Assembly: GCA_003452395.1 (NCBI GenBank)
Contig: DMOI01000054.1
Coordinates: 1-64,000 of the forward strand
DNA from: Clostridiales bacterium
GTDB taxonomy: Bacteria; Bacillota; Clostridia; Lachnospirales; UBA12420
Reading direction: 5' to 3'
Length of the DNA: 64,000 nucleotides
Shown here: positions 17,432 through 26,480 of the stretch, in pieces
How positions within the stretch are numbered: the first letter of the stretch is position 1
Layout: the number at the start of each line of letters is the position of its first letter
The notes under the pieces: generated by a model
Seen by the model: the letters and a program-made list of their open reading frames with translations, nothing else
The model's database searches: none
What the model was told of the DNA's origin: nothing
Translations under genes and position numbers: made by a program

Positions 17432-19231
17432 TTATTGTTTATACATCATCATTTCCTTATTTTTTATCGCGCCTTCTATCATCCTGCAAAATTTCCCTAA
17501 TAACTTCCCCGTTGCATACCTCTTTTTCACATTCCTGTGACATTGCTTCTTTATTCTAGCAAGCAACTTTTTATCCTCAATAAGCAATGAAATCTTTTCT
17601 TCCCATGCACTTACAGTGTTAGTAGGTACAAGTAATCCGTTTTCTCCATCTTTTACGACCTCATTATATGGATGTAAATCTGCATAAACCCCTGCTGCAC
17701 CTATCGCTCCTATTTCTAGGTACTTATTGGGGCATTTAGACATGGCTGTTCTATTACCCGGTAACGGAGCAATTAAAATCTCAGGTGCCAAATCTTTTAT
17801 CATCTTACAATATATTTGATACGGGATGTGCTCATATGTGATAATATCAAGACCTTCAAATAACGTTTTCTGGTTCTGGCTTAAGCCTCCAAATAACAAA
17901 ACCCTTACATTTTTATATTTCCGTGCTACATTTGATAGTGCACAAAAAGCAGTATCGTCTGCTCTTAATGAGCCAACATAGCCTATCAATATTTTATCTT
18001 TCGTATTCATGCAAAAAATCTTCCGCTTACTACCTTTATATAAATTCAGATCAACATTTACCGGAAATAGTATTGTATTGCCATTGTACGCACTGATATC
18101 TGAACAGAGTAGTTTATTGTAAGTTAACACATAATCGCATATTTTTATCGCTTCTATGAAAGTGTCATACTTCGGATTACCTTTTATAAATTGTCCATAG
18201 AGTTCTGGCAGATCGTGCCCTATACTTAGCCAGTTATCATCAAGCATGTATAAGGTTCTAATATTATCTTCCTTGCATTTATTAATAATTTCAAGTATTT
18301 TAGTATTTCTGCCTCGCACTATTATTACTAAATTTGAACCTTCTACATCTTCAGGACGCAATATATCGTCTAAAATTATTTTGTATGTAGCAAATCCTTT
18401 GCCATATAATTTATCCAAATAATTAAGAAAACCCAACTGGATATGGTGATAATCCCAATATCCACCTATAATGGTAATTTTATAACCTCGCAAATCTTTA
18501 TAAAAAAGCTTTTCTGTATTTTTATTTTGTTTATACGGTATTGGTCTGTTTCTTAGTACATAACGATGCACAATATCTTCACCGAAGTAAACGTTCTTTT
18601 TAAACGGATACTGTTTTATGGAAACCTCATTATTTTTCATAGCAGAACCAACTATAGTATATGTAAAATATCTTGCTAGTCTGAGCGTCCACTCCCAATC
18701 AAAGTCTTTTTGCAGAAACTCTGATTCATCAAACTCGCCTATAGTTTTCCACGCTTGTTTAGATATAATAAGGTTATTTAGCTCGAATAATTTTGTACGC
18801 TCTAACCAGCCATATATTAGCGACTGGTTTATGGTTATAGGAACTTCAAAACGATTTTGACTAGTAATAGCGTATACCTCTGAATCTAGTCTAGGATTCC
18901 TGGCAAAGTCCTGTACAAGTTTATCAATGTAACAACCTGCCCATGAAAATGATACGTACTCCGTAATTACATGATTAAAAGCTACATTTAACAGCTTTGC
19001 TGGTAAATGTAGTTCTTCATGATGCCTAATGATTTTTATATATTTAAATTGTGTCTCTAGATTTTGTATTAGCGAATATTCTAACAAACACATTCCATCT
19101 ATAACTATAATAAGCATAATATAATCTTTTACTTCTCTTAAGCTCTCAATTGTTTTCATAAGTAATTCTTCTGTTTCCTTTATTTCCCCAAAGCATGCTA
19201 ATATGACAGTTAATTTTATATTTTCACTCAT
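17432..19231 (-). CDS. Two-part glycosyltransferase (GT2-like N-terminus, GT4-like C-terminus)
   Basis: Start set at the ATG at 19231, or the adjacent TTG at 19234, behind AGAGGTGATAAAAATA, giving about 599 residues. Residues 1-190 resemble a GT2 domain with LTVILACFGE and VIDG. From about 250, ITIIGGYWDYHH begins a GT-B type domain with ILIGYVGSLRADD, LLFGGLSQNQ and a C-terminal NKYLEIGAIGAAGVYADLHPYNEVVKDGENGLLV block that is typical of GT4 enzymes. Last gene of a three-gene leftward operon. Substrates unknown. Confidence 0.75.
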   Translation of the reverse strand: MSENIKLTVILACFGEIKETEELLMKTIESLREVKDYIMLIIVIDGMCLLEYSLIQNLETQFKYIKIIRHHEELHLPAKLLNVAFNHVITEYVSFSWAGCYIDKLVQDFARNPRLDSEVYAITSQNRFEVPITINQSLIYGWLERTKLFELNNLIISKQAWKTIGEFDESEFLQKDFDWEWTLRLARYFTYTIVGSAMKNNEVSIKQYPFKKNVYFGEDIVHRYVLRNRPIPYKQNKNTEKLFYKDLRGYKITIIGGYWDYHHIQLGFLNYLDKLYGKGFATYKIILDDILRPEDVEGSNLVIIVRGRNTKILEIINKCKEDNIRTLYMLDDNWLSIGHDLPELYGQFIKGNPKYDTFIEAIKICDYVLTYNKLLCSDISAYNGNTILFPVNVDLNLYKGSKRKIFCMNTKDKILIGYVGSLRADDTAFCALSNVARKYKNVRVLLFGGLSQNQKTLFEGLDIITYEHIPYQIYCKMIKDLAPEILIAPLPGNRTAMSKCPNKYLEIGAIGAAGVYADLHPYNEVVKDGENGLLVPTNTVSAWEEKISLLIEDKKLLARIKKQCHRNVKKRYATGKLLGKFCRMIEGAIKNKEMMMYKQ

Positions 19232-19242
19232 CAATATTTTTA

Positions 19243-20247
19243 TCACCTCTTTTTCAGATTTACGATATACCATTTTATAAAATTTTCTACACCATTATAA
19301 AATGACGTCTGCGGGTTATAATTTATAAGTCTTTTAGCCTTTTTTATATCCGCAAATGTAATATCCACGTCACCCTGTTGCATTGGCAATCTATTGATCT
19401 TAGCTTTTTTACCAATTACTTGTTCTATGGTGCTTATCATTTCATTTAACGATATTGGGCTTGAGTTCCCTATATTTATTATTTCAAATATTTTTTCTCC
19501 ACTCATTGCTAATCTCATGCTACCCGCTATACCTTCCGTAATATCATCTATATAGGTATAGTCTCTCTTTGTGCTACCATCTCCAAACACGGGTATGCTT
19601 TTATCGTTTAAAATACAATCTATAAACTTATGAATCGCTAAATCTGGTCTCTGTCCTGGTCCGTATACTGTGAAAAACCTGAGGCATATACAATTGATAT
19701 CGTATAGATGATGATACGTATAGCAAATTAGCTCTCCCGCCTTTTTTGTAGCACCATACGGTGAAATTTGAAAATCAACTCTGTCGTCTTCATTAAACGG
19801 CACTTTCTTATTGTTACCATATACCGATGAAGACGAAGCAGATATTATTTTTTTAACATTATATTCTTTACATTTTTCAAGCAACTTAATTGTCCCACAG
19901 ATATTGACATCTTGATATAGCAATGGTTCTTGTATCGAGTATCTTACTCCCCCCATAGCTGCAAGATGAATAATTATTTTTATTTTATACTTTTTAAAGA
20001 TTTCATCTAGTAAAATAGTATCTCTTATATCTCCTTTATACAAAACTAGATTATCATTTGCAAAATCATTTTGCTTTAATATATCATTTATCTCAGATAT
20101 GTTTTTTTCTTTTATACTCACATCATAATAATCATTAAAGTTATCTAATATAATTATTTTCTCTCCTAGCATTAAAAGCTTTTTTGAAAGGTTTGAACCT
20201 ATAAATCCTGCTCCTCCAGTTATTAATATATATCCCATTTTATACAT
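19243..20247 (-). CDS. NAD-dependent epimerase, UDP-glucuronate 4-epimerase-like
   Basis: The 334-residue extended SDR has ITGGAGFIGSNL, the AAMGGVRYSIQEP block, SSSSVYG, catalytic YGATKKAGE and RFFTVYGPGQRPD. The AxxGVRxS and GPxxRPD patterns are those of UDP-glucuronate or UDP-glucose 4-epimerases of the bacterial CapI/LspL type. With ugd at 7356-8675 it would give UDP-galacturonate. The ATG overlaps the TAA of the upstream glycosyltransferase (TAATG). A second ATG lies three codons in. Confidence 0.85.
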   Translation of the reverse strand: MYKMGYILITGGAGFIGSNLSKKLLMLGEKIIILDNFNDYYDVSIKEKNISEINDILKQNDFANDNLVLYKGDIRDTILLDEIFKKYKIKIIIHLAAMGGVRYSIQEPLLYQDVNICGTIKLLEKCKEYNVKKIISASSSSVYGNNKKVPFNEDDRVDFQISPYGATKKAGELICYTYHHLYDINCICLRFFTVYGPGQRPDLAIHKFIDCILNDKSIPVFGDGSTKRDYTYIDDITEGIAGSMRLAMSGEKIFEIINIGNSSPISLNEMISTIEQVIGKKAKINRLPMQQGDVDITFADIKKAKRLINYNPQTSFYNGVENFIKWYIVNLKKR

Positions 20248-23200
20248 TAACTAGTACTTATCTCTTCTAATATATTAGGAGGAGGATTGTTTTTACTTTC
20301 TTCAAATGCTTCATTGTACAGGTTTACTAATTCAGATTTTATAAAGTCATATTTGGCTACCATTCTTACAGTATTATTTGCATTGGTTAACATATCTACT
20401 TTTTCACCATTATTTAAATTTATCGCTTTTTCTAAGCCTTCTTGCAAAGATTTCTCATCATAACCCTTGCAAATAATACCACTGTAATTATCTTTTATTA
20501 TTTCCAAAACTCCACCCACATCTGTAGATACTACTAGTACGCCCGCAGCCATTGCTTGAAGAATAGTTTGTGGAGTCGATTCATCCATGGATGAACATAA
20601 TAAAATATTACAATTCGCATAATAATCCTCTGGGTTTTCCGTAAATCCTCTGATATTAACGTACTCTTCTAGCCTATTTTCACTTATTATTTTCTTGCAT
20701 TCTTCAGCGTAGCTTACTAGCAAGTTATCGTAGCCTATTAGGTCCAAAAATACATTGTAGCCTTTTTCTCTAAGCAAAGCTACTGCTTTTATAGCATTCG
20801 ATTGATTTTTTCTTTCTTGTAATGTTCCGGATAATAGAATCTTAATCTTTTCCTTACTTCTGCTTACATTATCTACATTATCATCATAATAAGAAAAGAA
20901 GTTATCATCTATCGCACAGCACATTTTTCTTGCTGGTACTAGCAAATTATCTGACCACATTTTTGCATATTTATTTGAGGATGAGTGAACTATATCAATT
21001 AATTTATTCTTTCTTATATCATCTTTTGAAACTTCATTTTTATAAAACTGATGCAGCGTTGCTACATGTGGTATTTTGTTTACTTTACATGCAATCCCAA
21101 CTGATGTATTGTATGTCACAGAGTGTACAAGCCCCACGTTATTCCAACTAAACCAATTCGCTAACCCTCTTGCATCTTCTATATCTTGTGCATTAGGTTT
21201 TACTAGTTCGACGTATCTACTAAACTTTAGTATATTTACATTTAAATTGTATCTTTGAACGTACTGTGATAAATCTTTTATCTGTTCTTGAATTGTCGTT
21301 GTACAAAGTAACACTTCAAAGCCAAGCTCCCTGAGCATTAGTGCATGCTTTAATAAATGTAGCGTTGCTCCTCCTAGATAGGCATCATGAAAGAAATACG
21401 CTATTTTTTTACCTCTCATTTTAGAGTAAAGCTCTGCAGTCTCTAGTGCAGTTATAAAAGAATACACTTGTGCTTCTGTAGAGTAATTTTCTATAATGTA
21501 TTTCTTAGCATTATTAAACATTTTCATTCTCTCTTCTTCTTTTAAATTTATAGCCTTATCTATTGTCTTTTCCCAATTTTCTAGTCCTTCGTCCACTTTT
21601 ATACACATATTATCTGGGATATTCTTATACGGACTTACATTTGAAAATATCCCAACAGCTCCTGCAACAGTGCCTTCAAGAAACTTTATTGCACTTTTAC
21701 TCAAAGCTGCATCCTTTTTGCTATTTAGCGGACATATATGATAATGAAAAAATGAATTTTTAACAGCACATAAATAATTATCATAGCTATGCGTAAATGG
21801 TCTATAATATACTTCGCAGTCTAACTCTCCAAACTCTTTCGGATTCATACCCCACAAATGAAACTCTATTTTTTTCTTATACTTTTTTGATATCTTTTTT
21901 AACAATTCCCACATTTCTTTTAGTTCATTTTTCCTTACATACCCCGAAAACATTCCAATTTTAATTTTTTTAGATTTTGCGTTCTTTTTAGTACTCACAT
22001 ATTCATATGGTATGTTGGTCTTAAGTTCGATTATATTTTTATTATACTTCTTACAATCATCAGTAATTATTGGATTATAACTAACTACCAAGTCACTGCC
22101 AGATACCTGCTTTTCTAATTCTATATATCCCTGTGCTGTAGGTTTTAAGTATGAAAACTCCTCTCCCAATTCATGAAACTTAAACATGTTATCATCCATT
22201 ATATACATTACAGGCTTGCCTTGATTTTTATTGTCTTCGAGTAGCTTAGTAGAGTTTACACCTATTGTTCTATATAACGCCAAAATATCATGATCATAAT
22301 CAGCATCAGTAAAAATACTTTGTGACCCTTCATCTAAGAAAAAGTAGTTGTACGGAAAATTGGCTATTCTATTCGTATAATTTTTAATAGTTACATCTAC
22401 TGATGTTGAGAAATCGCATTTAGTAACCAATAACCTTCTAAGTCTCGGTCTCGATAAGTTTGCAATATATTTATCATTTTTTTCTAGATAGTAACTATTT
22501 TGTGTAATATATGGAGTAATCTCAAATCTTTTTAAGTAATCTATTTCTTTTTGTCTAAAGTAATGATTATATTTATTTTCTATATCATCTACATCATATT
22601 CTGATATGTTATCATACCTTAGAAAATCATTTCTAGGTATTTCGATATATTTTCTAATATTAGATAACTTTGTGACATTATAATCTATCATATCTGCAAG
22701 CGAGTTCTTTTCTCCAGCATGTACTCTTGAAATCATCTTATCCACCCATATAAACGGCACCTCTTTTCCCATTCTAAGCCACAAGTCATAATCCGAAAAT
22801 CTCCTCATTAATATATGAGGGTCATATAGCCCAACTAGATCGAATATGCTCCTATCATGCATAACTGAATTATTTGCTATATAATTATAATTCATTAACA
22901 ATCCATAATTAAACTCTTTGCCAAAAATTGTTTCTACTACATTACCATCTGGTGATTTTATTTCAGCTTTGCAATTTCCATATACAACGCAAGGATAATC
23001 CTTTGTTTTAATTTCGTTATATAGTACTTCTAGAAAGTTCGGGAGGTATTCATCATCATCAAATTGATAACATATATACTTCCCTCTTGCATGTATAATT
23101 CCCTCATTTACTCTAAGCGCAGGTAGACCTGAGTTTTTTTCATGTCTTATTATAACTACTCTTGAATCTTTTCTTTGATACTCCTTTAATATTTCAAAGG

Positions 23201-23399
23201 TACCATCTTTCGAGCCATCGTCTATTATTATGAACTCAAAATTTTTAAATGTTTGATTTAGTACGCTATCTATAGCCCTACTTAAATAAACTGCCCCTCT
23301 ACAATATGTAGGCATAATTATACTTACAATAGGACTCTTCATTCTTTTATTTTTATTAATTATTTGCAAATCTTCCATCAATTTTCCTGCTTTAAGCAT
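20247..23399 (-). CDS. Three-domain glycosyltransferase (GT2 - central GT-like - GT4)
   Basis: The 1050 residues hold three parts. Residues 24-240 are a GT2 domain: VSIIMPTYCRGAVYL, IDDGSKDGT and the FDDDEYLP metal motif. Residues 340-650 form a middle domain (YIMDDNMFKF, KIGMFSGYVRKNE, FLEGTVAGAVGIFSN) like the C-terminal half of the 17432 gene. Residues 670-1020 are GT4: GGATLHLLKHALML, LLSGTLQERKNQ, SSMDESTPQTILQAMAAG and STDVGG. GGAAGGAGGTAAAA precedes the ATG. Such fused enzymes usually build oligosaccharides on surface glycoproteins or polymers. First gene of its operon. Confidence 0.82.
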   Translation of the reverse strand: MLKAGKLMEDLQIINKNKRMKSPIVSIIMPTYCRGAVYLSRAIDSVLNQTFKNFEFIIIDDGSKDGTFEILKEYQRKDSRVVIIRHEKNSGLPALRVNEGIIHARGKYICYQFDDDEYLPNFLEVLYNEIKTKDYPCVVYGNCKAEIKSPDGNVVETIFGKEFNYGLLMNYNYIANNSVMHDRSIFDLVGLYDPHILMRRFSDYDLWLRMGKEVPFIWVDKMISRVHAGEKNSLADMIDYNVTKLSNIRKYIEIPRNDFLRYDNISEYDVDDIENKYNHYFRQKEIDYLKRFEITPYITQNSYYLEKNDKYIANLSRPRLRRLLVTKCDFSTSVDVTIKNYTNRIANFPYNYFFLDEGSQSIFTDADYDHDILALYRTIGVNSTKLLEDNKNQGKPVMYIMDDNMFKFHELGEEFSYLKPTAQGYIELEKQVSGSDLVVSYNPIITDDCKKYNKNIIELKTNIPYEYVSTKKNAKSKKIKIGMFSGYVRKNELKEMWELLKKISKKYKKKIEFHLWGMNPKEFGELDCEVYYRPFTHSYDNYLCAVKNSFFHYHICPLNSKKDAALSKSAIKFLEGTVAGAVGIFSNVSPYKNIPDNMCIKVDEGLENWEKTIDKAINLKEEERMKMFNNAKKYIIENYSTEAQVYSFITALETAELYSKMRGKKIAYFFHDAYLGGATLHLLKHALMLRELGFEVLLCTTTIQEQIKDLSQYVQRYNLNVNILKFSRYVELVKPNAQDIEDARGLANWFSWNNVGLVHSVTYNTSVGIACKVNKIPHVATLHQFYKNEVSKDDIRKNKLIDIVHSSSNKYAKMWSDNLLVPARKMCCAIDDNFFSYYDDNVDNVSRSKEKIKILLSGTLQERKNQSNAIKAVALLREKGYNVFLDLIGYDNLLVSYAEECKKIISENRLEEYVNIRGFTENPEDYYANCNILLCSSMDESTPQTILQAMAAGVLVVSTDVGGVLEIIKDNYSGIICKGYDEKSLQEGLEKAINLNNGEKVDMLTNANNTVRMVAKYDFIKSELVNLYNEAFEESKNNPPPNILEEISTS

Positions 23400-23495
23400 T
23401 TTTACCTCCTTCCTGTATTGTACGCACTTATACGCTACATGTTAACTATTAATCTCTTCTTCTCACTATTATATTTTTAAAATACAAAAAGGGTG

Positions 23496-23546
23496 ATAAT
23501 GTAAAAGGTCTGGCATGTGATTTGCGTGCCCGACCTTTTACATTAT
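23496..23546. terminator. Long stem terminator between glycan and gas vesicle regions
   Basis: ATAATGTAAAAGGTC-T-GGCA pairs with TGCC-C-GACCTTTTACATTAT around an 11-base loop. It overlaps the stop of the 23543 gene and ends the leftward gas vesicle transcript. Confidence 0.85.
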
Positions 23547-24124
23547 AGACTTTCTTTATTTTCGTCAATCTTTTTTTCTTCATCAATGAAGTCTTTTTTA
23601 TCACATTTATCATGTTTATCATGATGTTTTTCAACAAATACAGTTAGGAGTTCTTTTTCAAAAACTATTACTTCTGCTTTAATTACAACTTTCCCTGTAA
23701 TAATAGAATGTCTACCACAATTTTTAAATTTTAAGTCCTTACAGTATGCCTCTTTAATCTCTAAACAAATGTTTTCTTCATGCAATTCCTTAGACCCACA
23801 GCCATCTTCGCAGTGTTTATGTAAAGAAATTTTTTCTTCTACAACTTCTGACTTAACAACTTCTCTCTTTACTCCACAATGGTCTATATATTTTATAATA
23901 TATTTATATACTATAATAACTATAATTTCTCTTCTATGTTCATCTATTCTTACACTCTTTCGAATGCATTTTACATCACAGTCTATTATATATTTTATAG
24001 TTCTATATACTTTATGGCATATTTTATTTTCTATGATGAAGCATTTCTCAAAACAAACAACATCTAGTAAAGCTTTTACTTTTTGTATTGCTTTATCTTT
24101 GCTTATGTTTTCTATTTTTTCCAT
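23543..24124 (-). CDS. Cys/Lys/His-rich protein, possibly SPOCS (DUF3794)-like spore protein
   Basis: ATG at 24124 is chosen for AAAGGAGGTGATTTAT, giving 193 residues. The order of beta segments, including VKREVVKSEVVEEKISL near 90-105 and ITGKVVIKAEVIVFEKELL near 145-165, resembles the SPOCS (DUF3794) fold found in SipL and other spore coat morphogenetic proteins. I do not see a clear full match. The tail is charged with KHHDKHDKCDKKD. It follows gvpN by 72 bases, with a repeat between, and may be co-transcribed with the gas vesicle genes. Alternatively it is an unrelated Clostridia-specific protein. Confidence 0.5.
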   Translation of the reverse strand: MEKIENISKDKAIQKVKALLDVVCFEKCFIIENKICHKVYRTIKYIIDCDVKCIRKSVRIDEHRREIIVIIVYKYIIKYIDHCGVKREVVKSEVVEEKISLHKHCEDGCGSKELHEENICLEIKEAYCKDLKFKNCGRHSIITGKVVIKAEVIVFEKELLTVFVEKHHDKHDKCDKKDFIDEEKKIDENKESL

Positions 24125-24145
24125 ATAAATCACCTCCTTTCCCTT

Positions 24146-24192
24146 GTCCGGATATACTTGAACCCTATGTAGTGTCCAGATATATCTGGACT
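24146..24192 (-). repeat. CAGATATATCTG palindromic repeat, copy 2
   Basis: GTCCGGATATACTTGAAC, then CCTATGTAGTG, then TCCAGATATATCTGGA. It has the same two-palindrome layout as 5429-5476 and 44341-44386. It lies between gvpN and the SPOCS-like gene. Confidence 0.8.
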
Positions 24193-24196
24193 ATTC

Positions 24197-25084
24197 TTAT
24201 AATACGTCAGACATAATTTTATCCAACTCACTTATTATTTTTTCTTTTTCAAGAGCTGTACTATGAGATTTTTCAGATAAAATAACGTCTCTGCAAATTT
24301 GTTTAAATAATTCCTCTTTCAGTTTCGTTTCTAACTTACTTACCTTTATACTTTTTGCTATTATTATTCCACTTCTTATTGTTGGGCTAAAGTTCATGTC
24401 TTTTAACTCTCTAAATTTTCTTATAATATCAACGATAGTCTCTGCAATTTTAGTCACGATTTTAGCTTGAGATTTTAAAATTTGTATTTCTGTTTCTCTA
24501 TCTGGAAAATCTAAGCTTAATGTAATCATTCTATCTTTTAAAGCATCTTGTAATTTATGAACACCCGCATATTCCTCCGGATTACTAGTAAATATAACTC
24601 TAAAATCTGGATGTATTCTTATAACCTCTTTTCCATTCTTTCTAGAATTTGTCTCTATAATTTTTTCTTCAAGAATAGATAAAAATACATTATTAGTTTC
24701 CGGTCTAGATCTAGTAAATTCGTCATATATCAAAACATATCCATTTTTACAAGCCTCTAGAATACGTCCATCAATCCACTTCACTTCAACTTCCTCTTGT
24801 TGCTTTGCGACACTTGAAACATAGTTATCAAATACTATCTTTCTTTTTAATCCATAACTATTTCCAAGCAAATCACTTCTTTCAAACTCCTCATTTCCAA
24901 ACATTATCATAACTGGTCTCTCAAGTTTGTTAGCTATATGTACTGCTAATGCTGTTTTGCCTGTGCCGGCTGGACCCTTGAAATGAATTGGAAACCCTGC
25001 TTGCAAATATATTAAACTTCTAGTTATTACATCATTAATATGAGGAGTTACAACAAACTTCTCATGAATCGACATATCTCCCAT
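24197..25084 (-). CDS. gvpN: Gas vesicle AAA ATPase GvpN
   Basis: The 295-residue MoxR-like AAA+ protein is needed for enlarging gas vesicles in other species. It has Walker A GPAGTGKTALA near 38-48, Walker B LIYDEFTRS near 117, sensor region IFTSNPEEYAG and an arginine-finger-like DALKDRMI. N-terminal FVVTPHINDVITRSLIYL is typical of GvpN. AAGGAGGGGAGTTTTAC precedes the ATG. It follows gvpA after a hairpin, the usual gvpA-gvpN order. Confidence 0.95.
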   Translation of the reverse strand: MGDMSIHEKFVVTPHINDVITRSLIYLQAGFPIHFKGPAGTGKTALAVHIANKLERPVMIMFGNEEFERSDLLGNSYGLKRKIVFDNYVSSVAKQQEEVEVKWIDGRILEACKNGYVLIYDEFTRSRPETNNVFLSILEEKIIETNSRKNGKEVIRIHPDFRVIFTSNPEEYAGVHKLQDALKDRMITLSLDFPDRETEIQILKSQAKIVTKIAETIVDIIRKFRELKDMNFSPTIRSGIIIAKSIKVSKLETKLKEELFKQICRDVILSEKSHSTALEKEKIISELDKIMSDVL

Positions 25085-25130
25085 GTAAAACTCCCCTCCT
25101 TACTGAATTTTTAATGTTTATTATTTATAA

Positions 25131-25168
25131 TAGAGAGTGGAGAACTGATAAGTTTCATCCACTCTCTA
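25131..25168 (-). terminator. Hairpin between gvpA and gvpN
   Basis: TAGAGAGTGGA pairs exactly with TCCACTCTCTA around a 16-base loop, 7 bases after the gvpA stop. No strong T run follows. It may act as a partial terminator or an mRNA 3'-end stabiliser, giving more gvpA than gvpN message. This is expected, as GvpA is the bulk shell protein. Confidence 0.7.
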
Positions 25169-25175
25169 TTTATGT

Positions 25176-25412
25176 TTATTCTCCTATTGCTTCATGATGA
25201 CCATGATGATCCCCTCCTAGAAGACCTACTGCATCAGCATATATTAACCATGTTTCTACACTTGCTATAACAACCCTTGCTTCAATTGTTAAAAGCTCAA
25301 TACCTACTAACGAAACAATAGCCCATACATCTATTACAATACCTTTATCTAGAATTCTATCAATAACTTCTACAAGACTTGAAGCATGAACTGATTTTTT
25401 AATAGTTTTCAT
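25176..25412 (-). CDS. gvpA: Major gas vesicle shell protein GvpA
   Basis: This small hydrophobic protein polymerises into the gas vesicle wall. Of its 78 residues, [20 protein letters not shown] followed by [24 protein letters not shown] is the diagnostic GvpA core (helix-strand-strand-helix). The C-terminus is His-rich ([13 protein letters not shown]). AAAGGAGGGGGTGAAAAA precedes the ATG. It is set apart from the upstream gvpF/L by a 276-base gap with its own likely promoter, consistent with high expression. A relic of a second gvpA start lies at 25554-25590. Confidence 0.96.
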   Translation of the reverse strand: MKTIKKSVHASSLVEVIDRILDKGIVIDVWAIVSLVGIELLTIEARVVIASVETWLIYADAVGLLGGDHHGHHEAIGE

Positions 25413-25467
25413 TTTTTCACCCCCTCCTTTAGTTTTTTTAAGGTTATTAGGGTACCTTCCTTTATTA

Positions 25468-25475
25468 ATTATATG
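25468..25475 (-). promoter_or_regulatory. Candidate -10 box of a gvpA promoter (CATATAAT)
   Basis: The minus strand reads CATATAAT, the same octamer as upstream of gvpO. It lies about 56 bases before the gvpA ATG. I see no convincing -35 element. The octamer is compatible with sigma-E/K-type (CATAnnnT) or with a TATAAT box. Confidence 0.35.
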
Positions 25476-25493
25476 TTCTCATTAACTCGATAA

Positions 25494-25590
25494 CATAAAA
25501 AATTTATAAGGGGGTCATGGACTATTAAATCTAAAACAAGCTTTTATATATACTTTAATTAAAGCTTGAACTGGTTTTAATAGTATGCAT
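25494..25590 (-). pseudogene. Relic of a deleted gvpA-gvpF duplication
   Basis: On the minus strand, ATG at 25590 begins MHTIKTSS, matching the GvpA start [12 protein letters not shown], and stops after 11 codons. About 25 bases later the sequence reads FRFNSP-stop-PPYKF, matching the C-terminal GPWPPYNF of the GvpF/L protein next door. DNA upstream of each (the run of T then AAGG or AAGC, then CTTTATTA) also matches between 25413-25500 and 25591-25660. The simplest reading is a past tandem duplication with an internal deletion. The junction lies between AAGCTTTT and AAAGCTT. Confidence 0.7.
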
Positions 25591-25688
25591 ATTTGACCCC
25601 CTCTTATTTTTTTTAAGCTATAAAGCACCCTACTTTATTATATTCGCATTTAAGTTTTTAGTGTCTGTCTACAAGATATTTTTTAATA

Positions 25689-26480
25689 TTATTTTAAGTT
25701 TTCTACAAAATTATAAGGAGGCCATGGACCACTTAGTTTCAAAATCAAACCGTGTCCCCTCACCTTTGAACTTAACTCATTCATTTTTTCTAAAAATAAA
25801 TCTTTCTCTGCATAATCTATTAGAAGTGATAAATTCATCACCATATCTTCTTCTCTCTCTGTAAGCTCTTTAGCAAGAATTTTATTAGATTTAACTTCTA
25901 AAACTAAATCTTTTAAAGTATCTGTTACTTTCCCTATTATAAAATTAACCTTATTAATTGCCTTTTTATTTAAGTTGATTTCTAGTTTCTTTTTTAGAAA
26001 ATATGCCGCACCTTCTGACATATTAGTCATATTTTCCTTATCTTTTTCTTTTTCTTCATTCATATAATTATTCAGAAACCCTTTTTTATCCCAATACATT
26101 TTACATGACCATTCTTCTTTACCTTGAAGGCTACTTAAGTTTTCTATTAGCTTATCTTTGAGTTCCATGACAAATTCTTTAATCTTGCTGTCATCATAAA
26201 AAATTGTACAAAATTTCAAAGGTATAATTTGAGTATACTCCATAACGTTTTTTATTACATCCATATGAATCCTAGCCTTATTTTTTAACCAACTTACATT
26301 CTCTAAATTTTCATCAATATAAGGAGAGCCAAATTCATCTAGCTCTACTTTACTCTCTACAGCATATATACCGTCGTAATCCTCTATATATACGTTATTT
26401 CTTTCATCTATACCTTCATATTCAGGAATATCAAAAAATTCCCCGGCAAATCCATATATGTATACTGCTTGCCCTTTCAT
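25689..26480 (-). CDS. Gas vesicle protein GvpF/GvpL family (third copy)
   Basis: ATG at 26480, preceded by GAGGAGGAATGGTA and overlapping the gvpJ TAA, gives 263 residues. AVYIYGFAGEFF at the start, the PLKFCTIFYD segment near 80 and the ending LKLSGPWPPYNF are the GvpF/L family pattern (ferredoxin-like and helical halves). These proteins bind GvpA and help assembly at the growing vesicle. The middle, about 150-200, is Lys/Glu-rich and probably helical. Confidence 0.92.
   Translation of the reverse strand: MKGQAVYIYGFAGEFFDIPEYEGIDERNNVYIEDYDGIYAVESKVELDEFGSPYIDENLENVSWLKNKARIHMDVIKNVMEYTQIIPLKFCTIFYDDSKIKEFVMELKDKLIENLSSLQGKEEWSCKMYWDKKGFLNNYMNEEKEKDKENMTNMSEGAAYFLKKKLEINLNKKAINKVNFIIGKVTDTLKDLVLEVKSNKILAKELTEREEDMVMNLSLLIDYAEKDLFLEKMNELSSKVRGHGLILKLSGPWPPYNFVENLK

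Noticed and set aside
23449..23637. 62-residue minus-strand frame
   Set aside because: Overlaps a terminator stem and the end of the gene at 23543; not conserved-looking.
25510..25601. MITE-like inverted repeat (GGGGGTCA/TGACCCCC) upstream of gvpA
   Set aside because: At first it looked like a mobile element. The arms are better explained as a gvpF tail and a gvpA leader from a collapsed duplication, so I report it as that relic.
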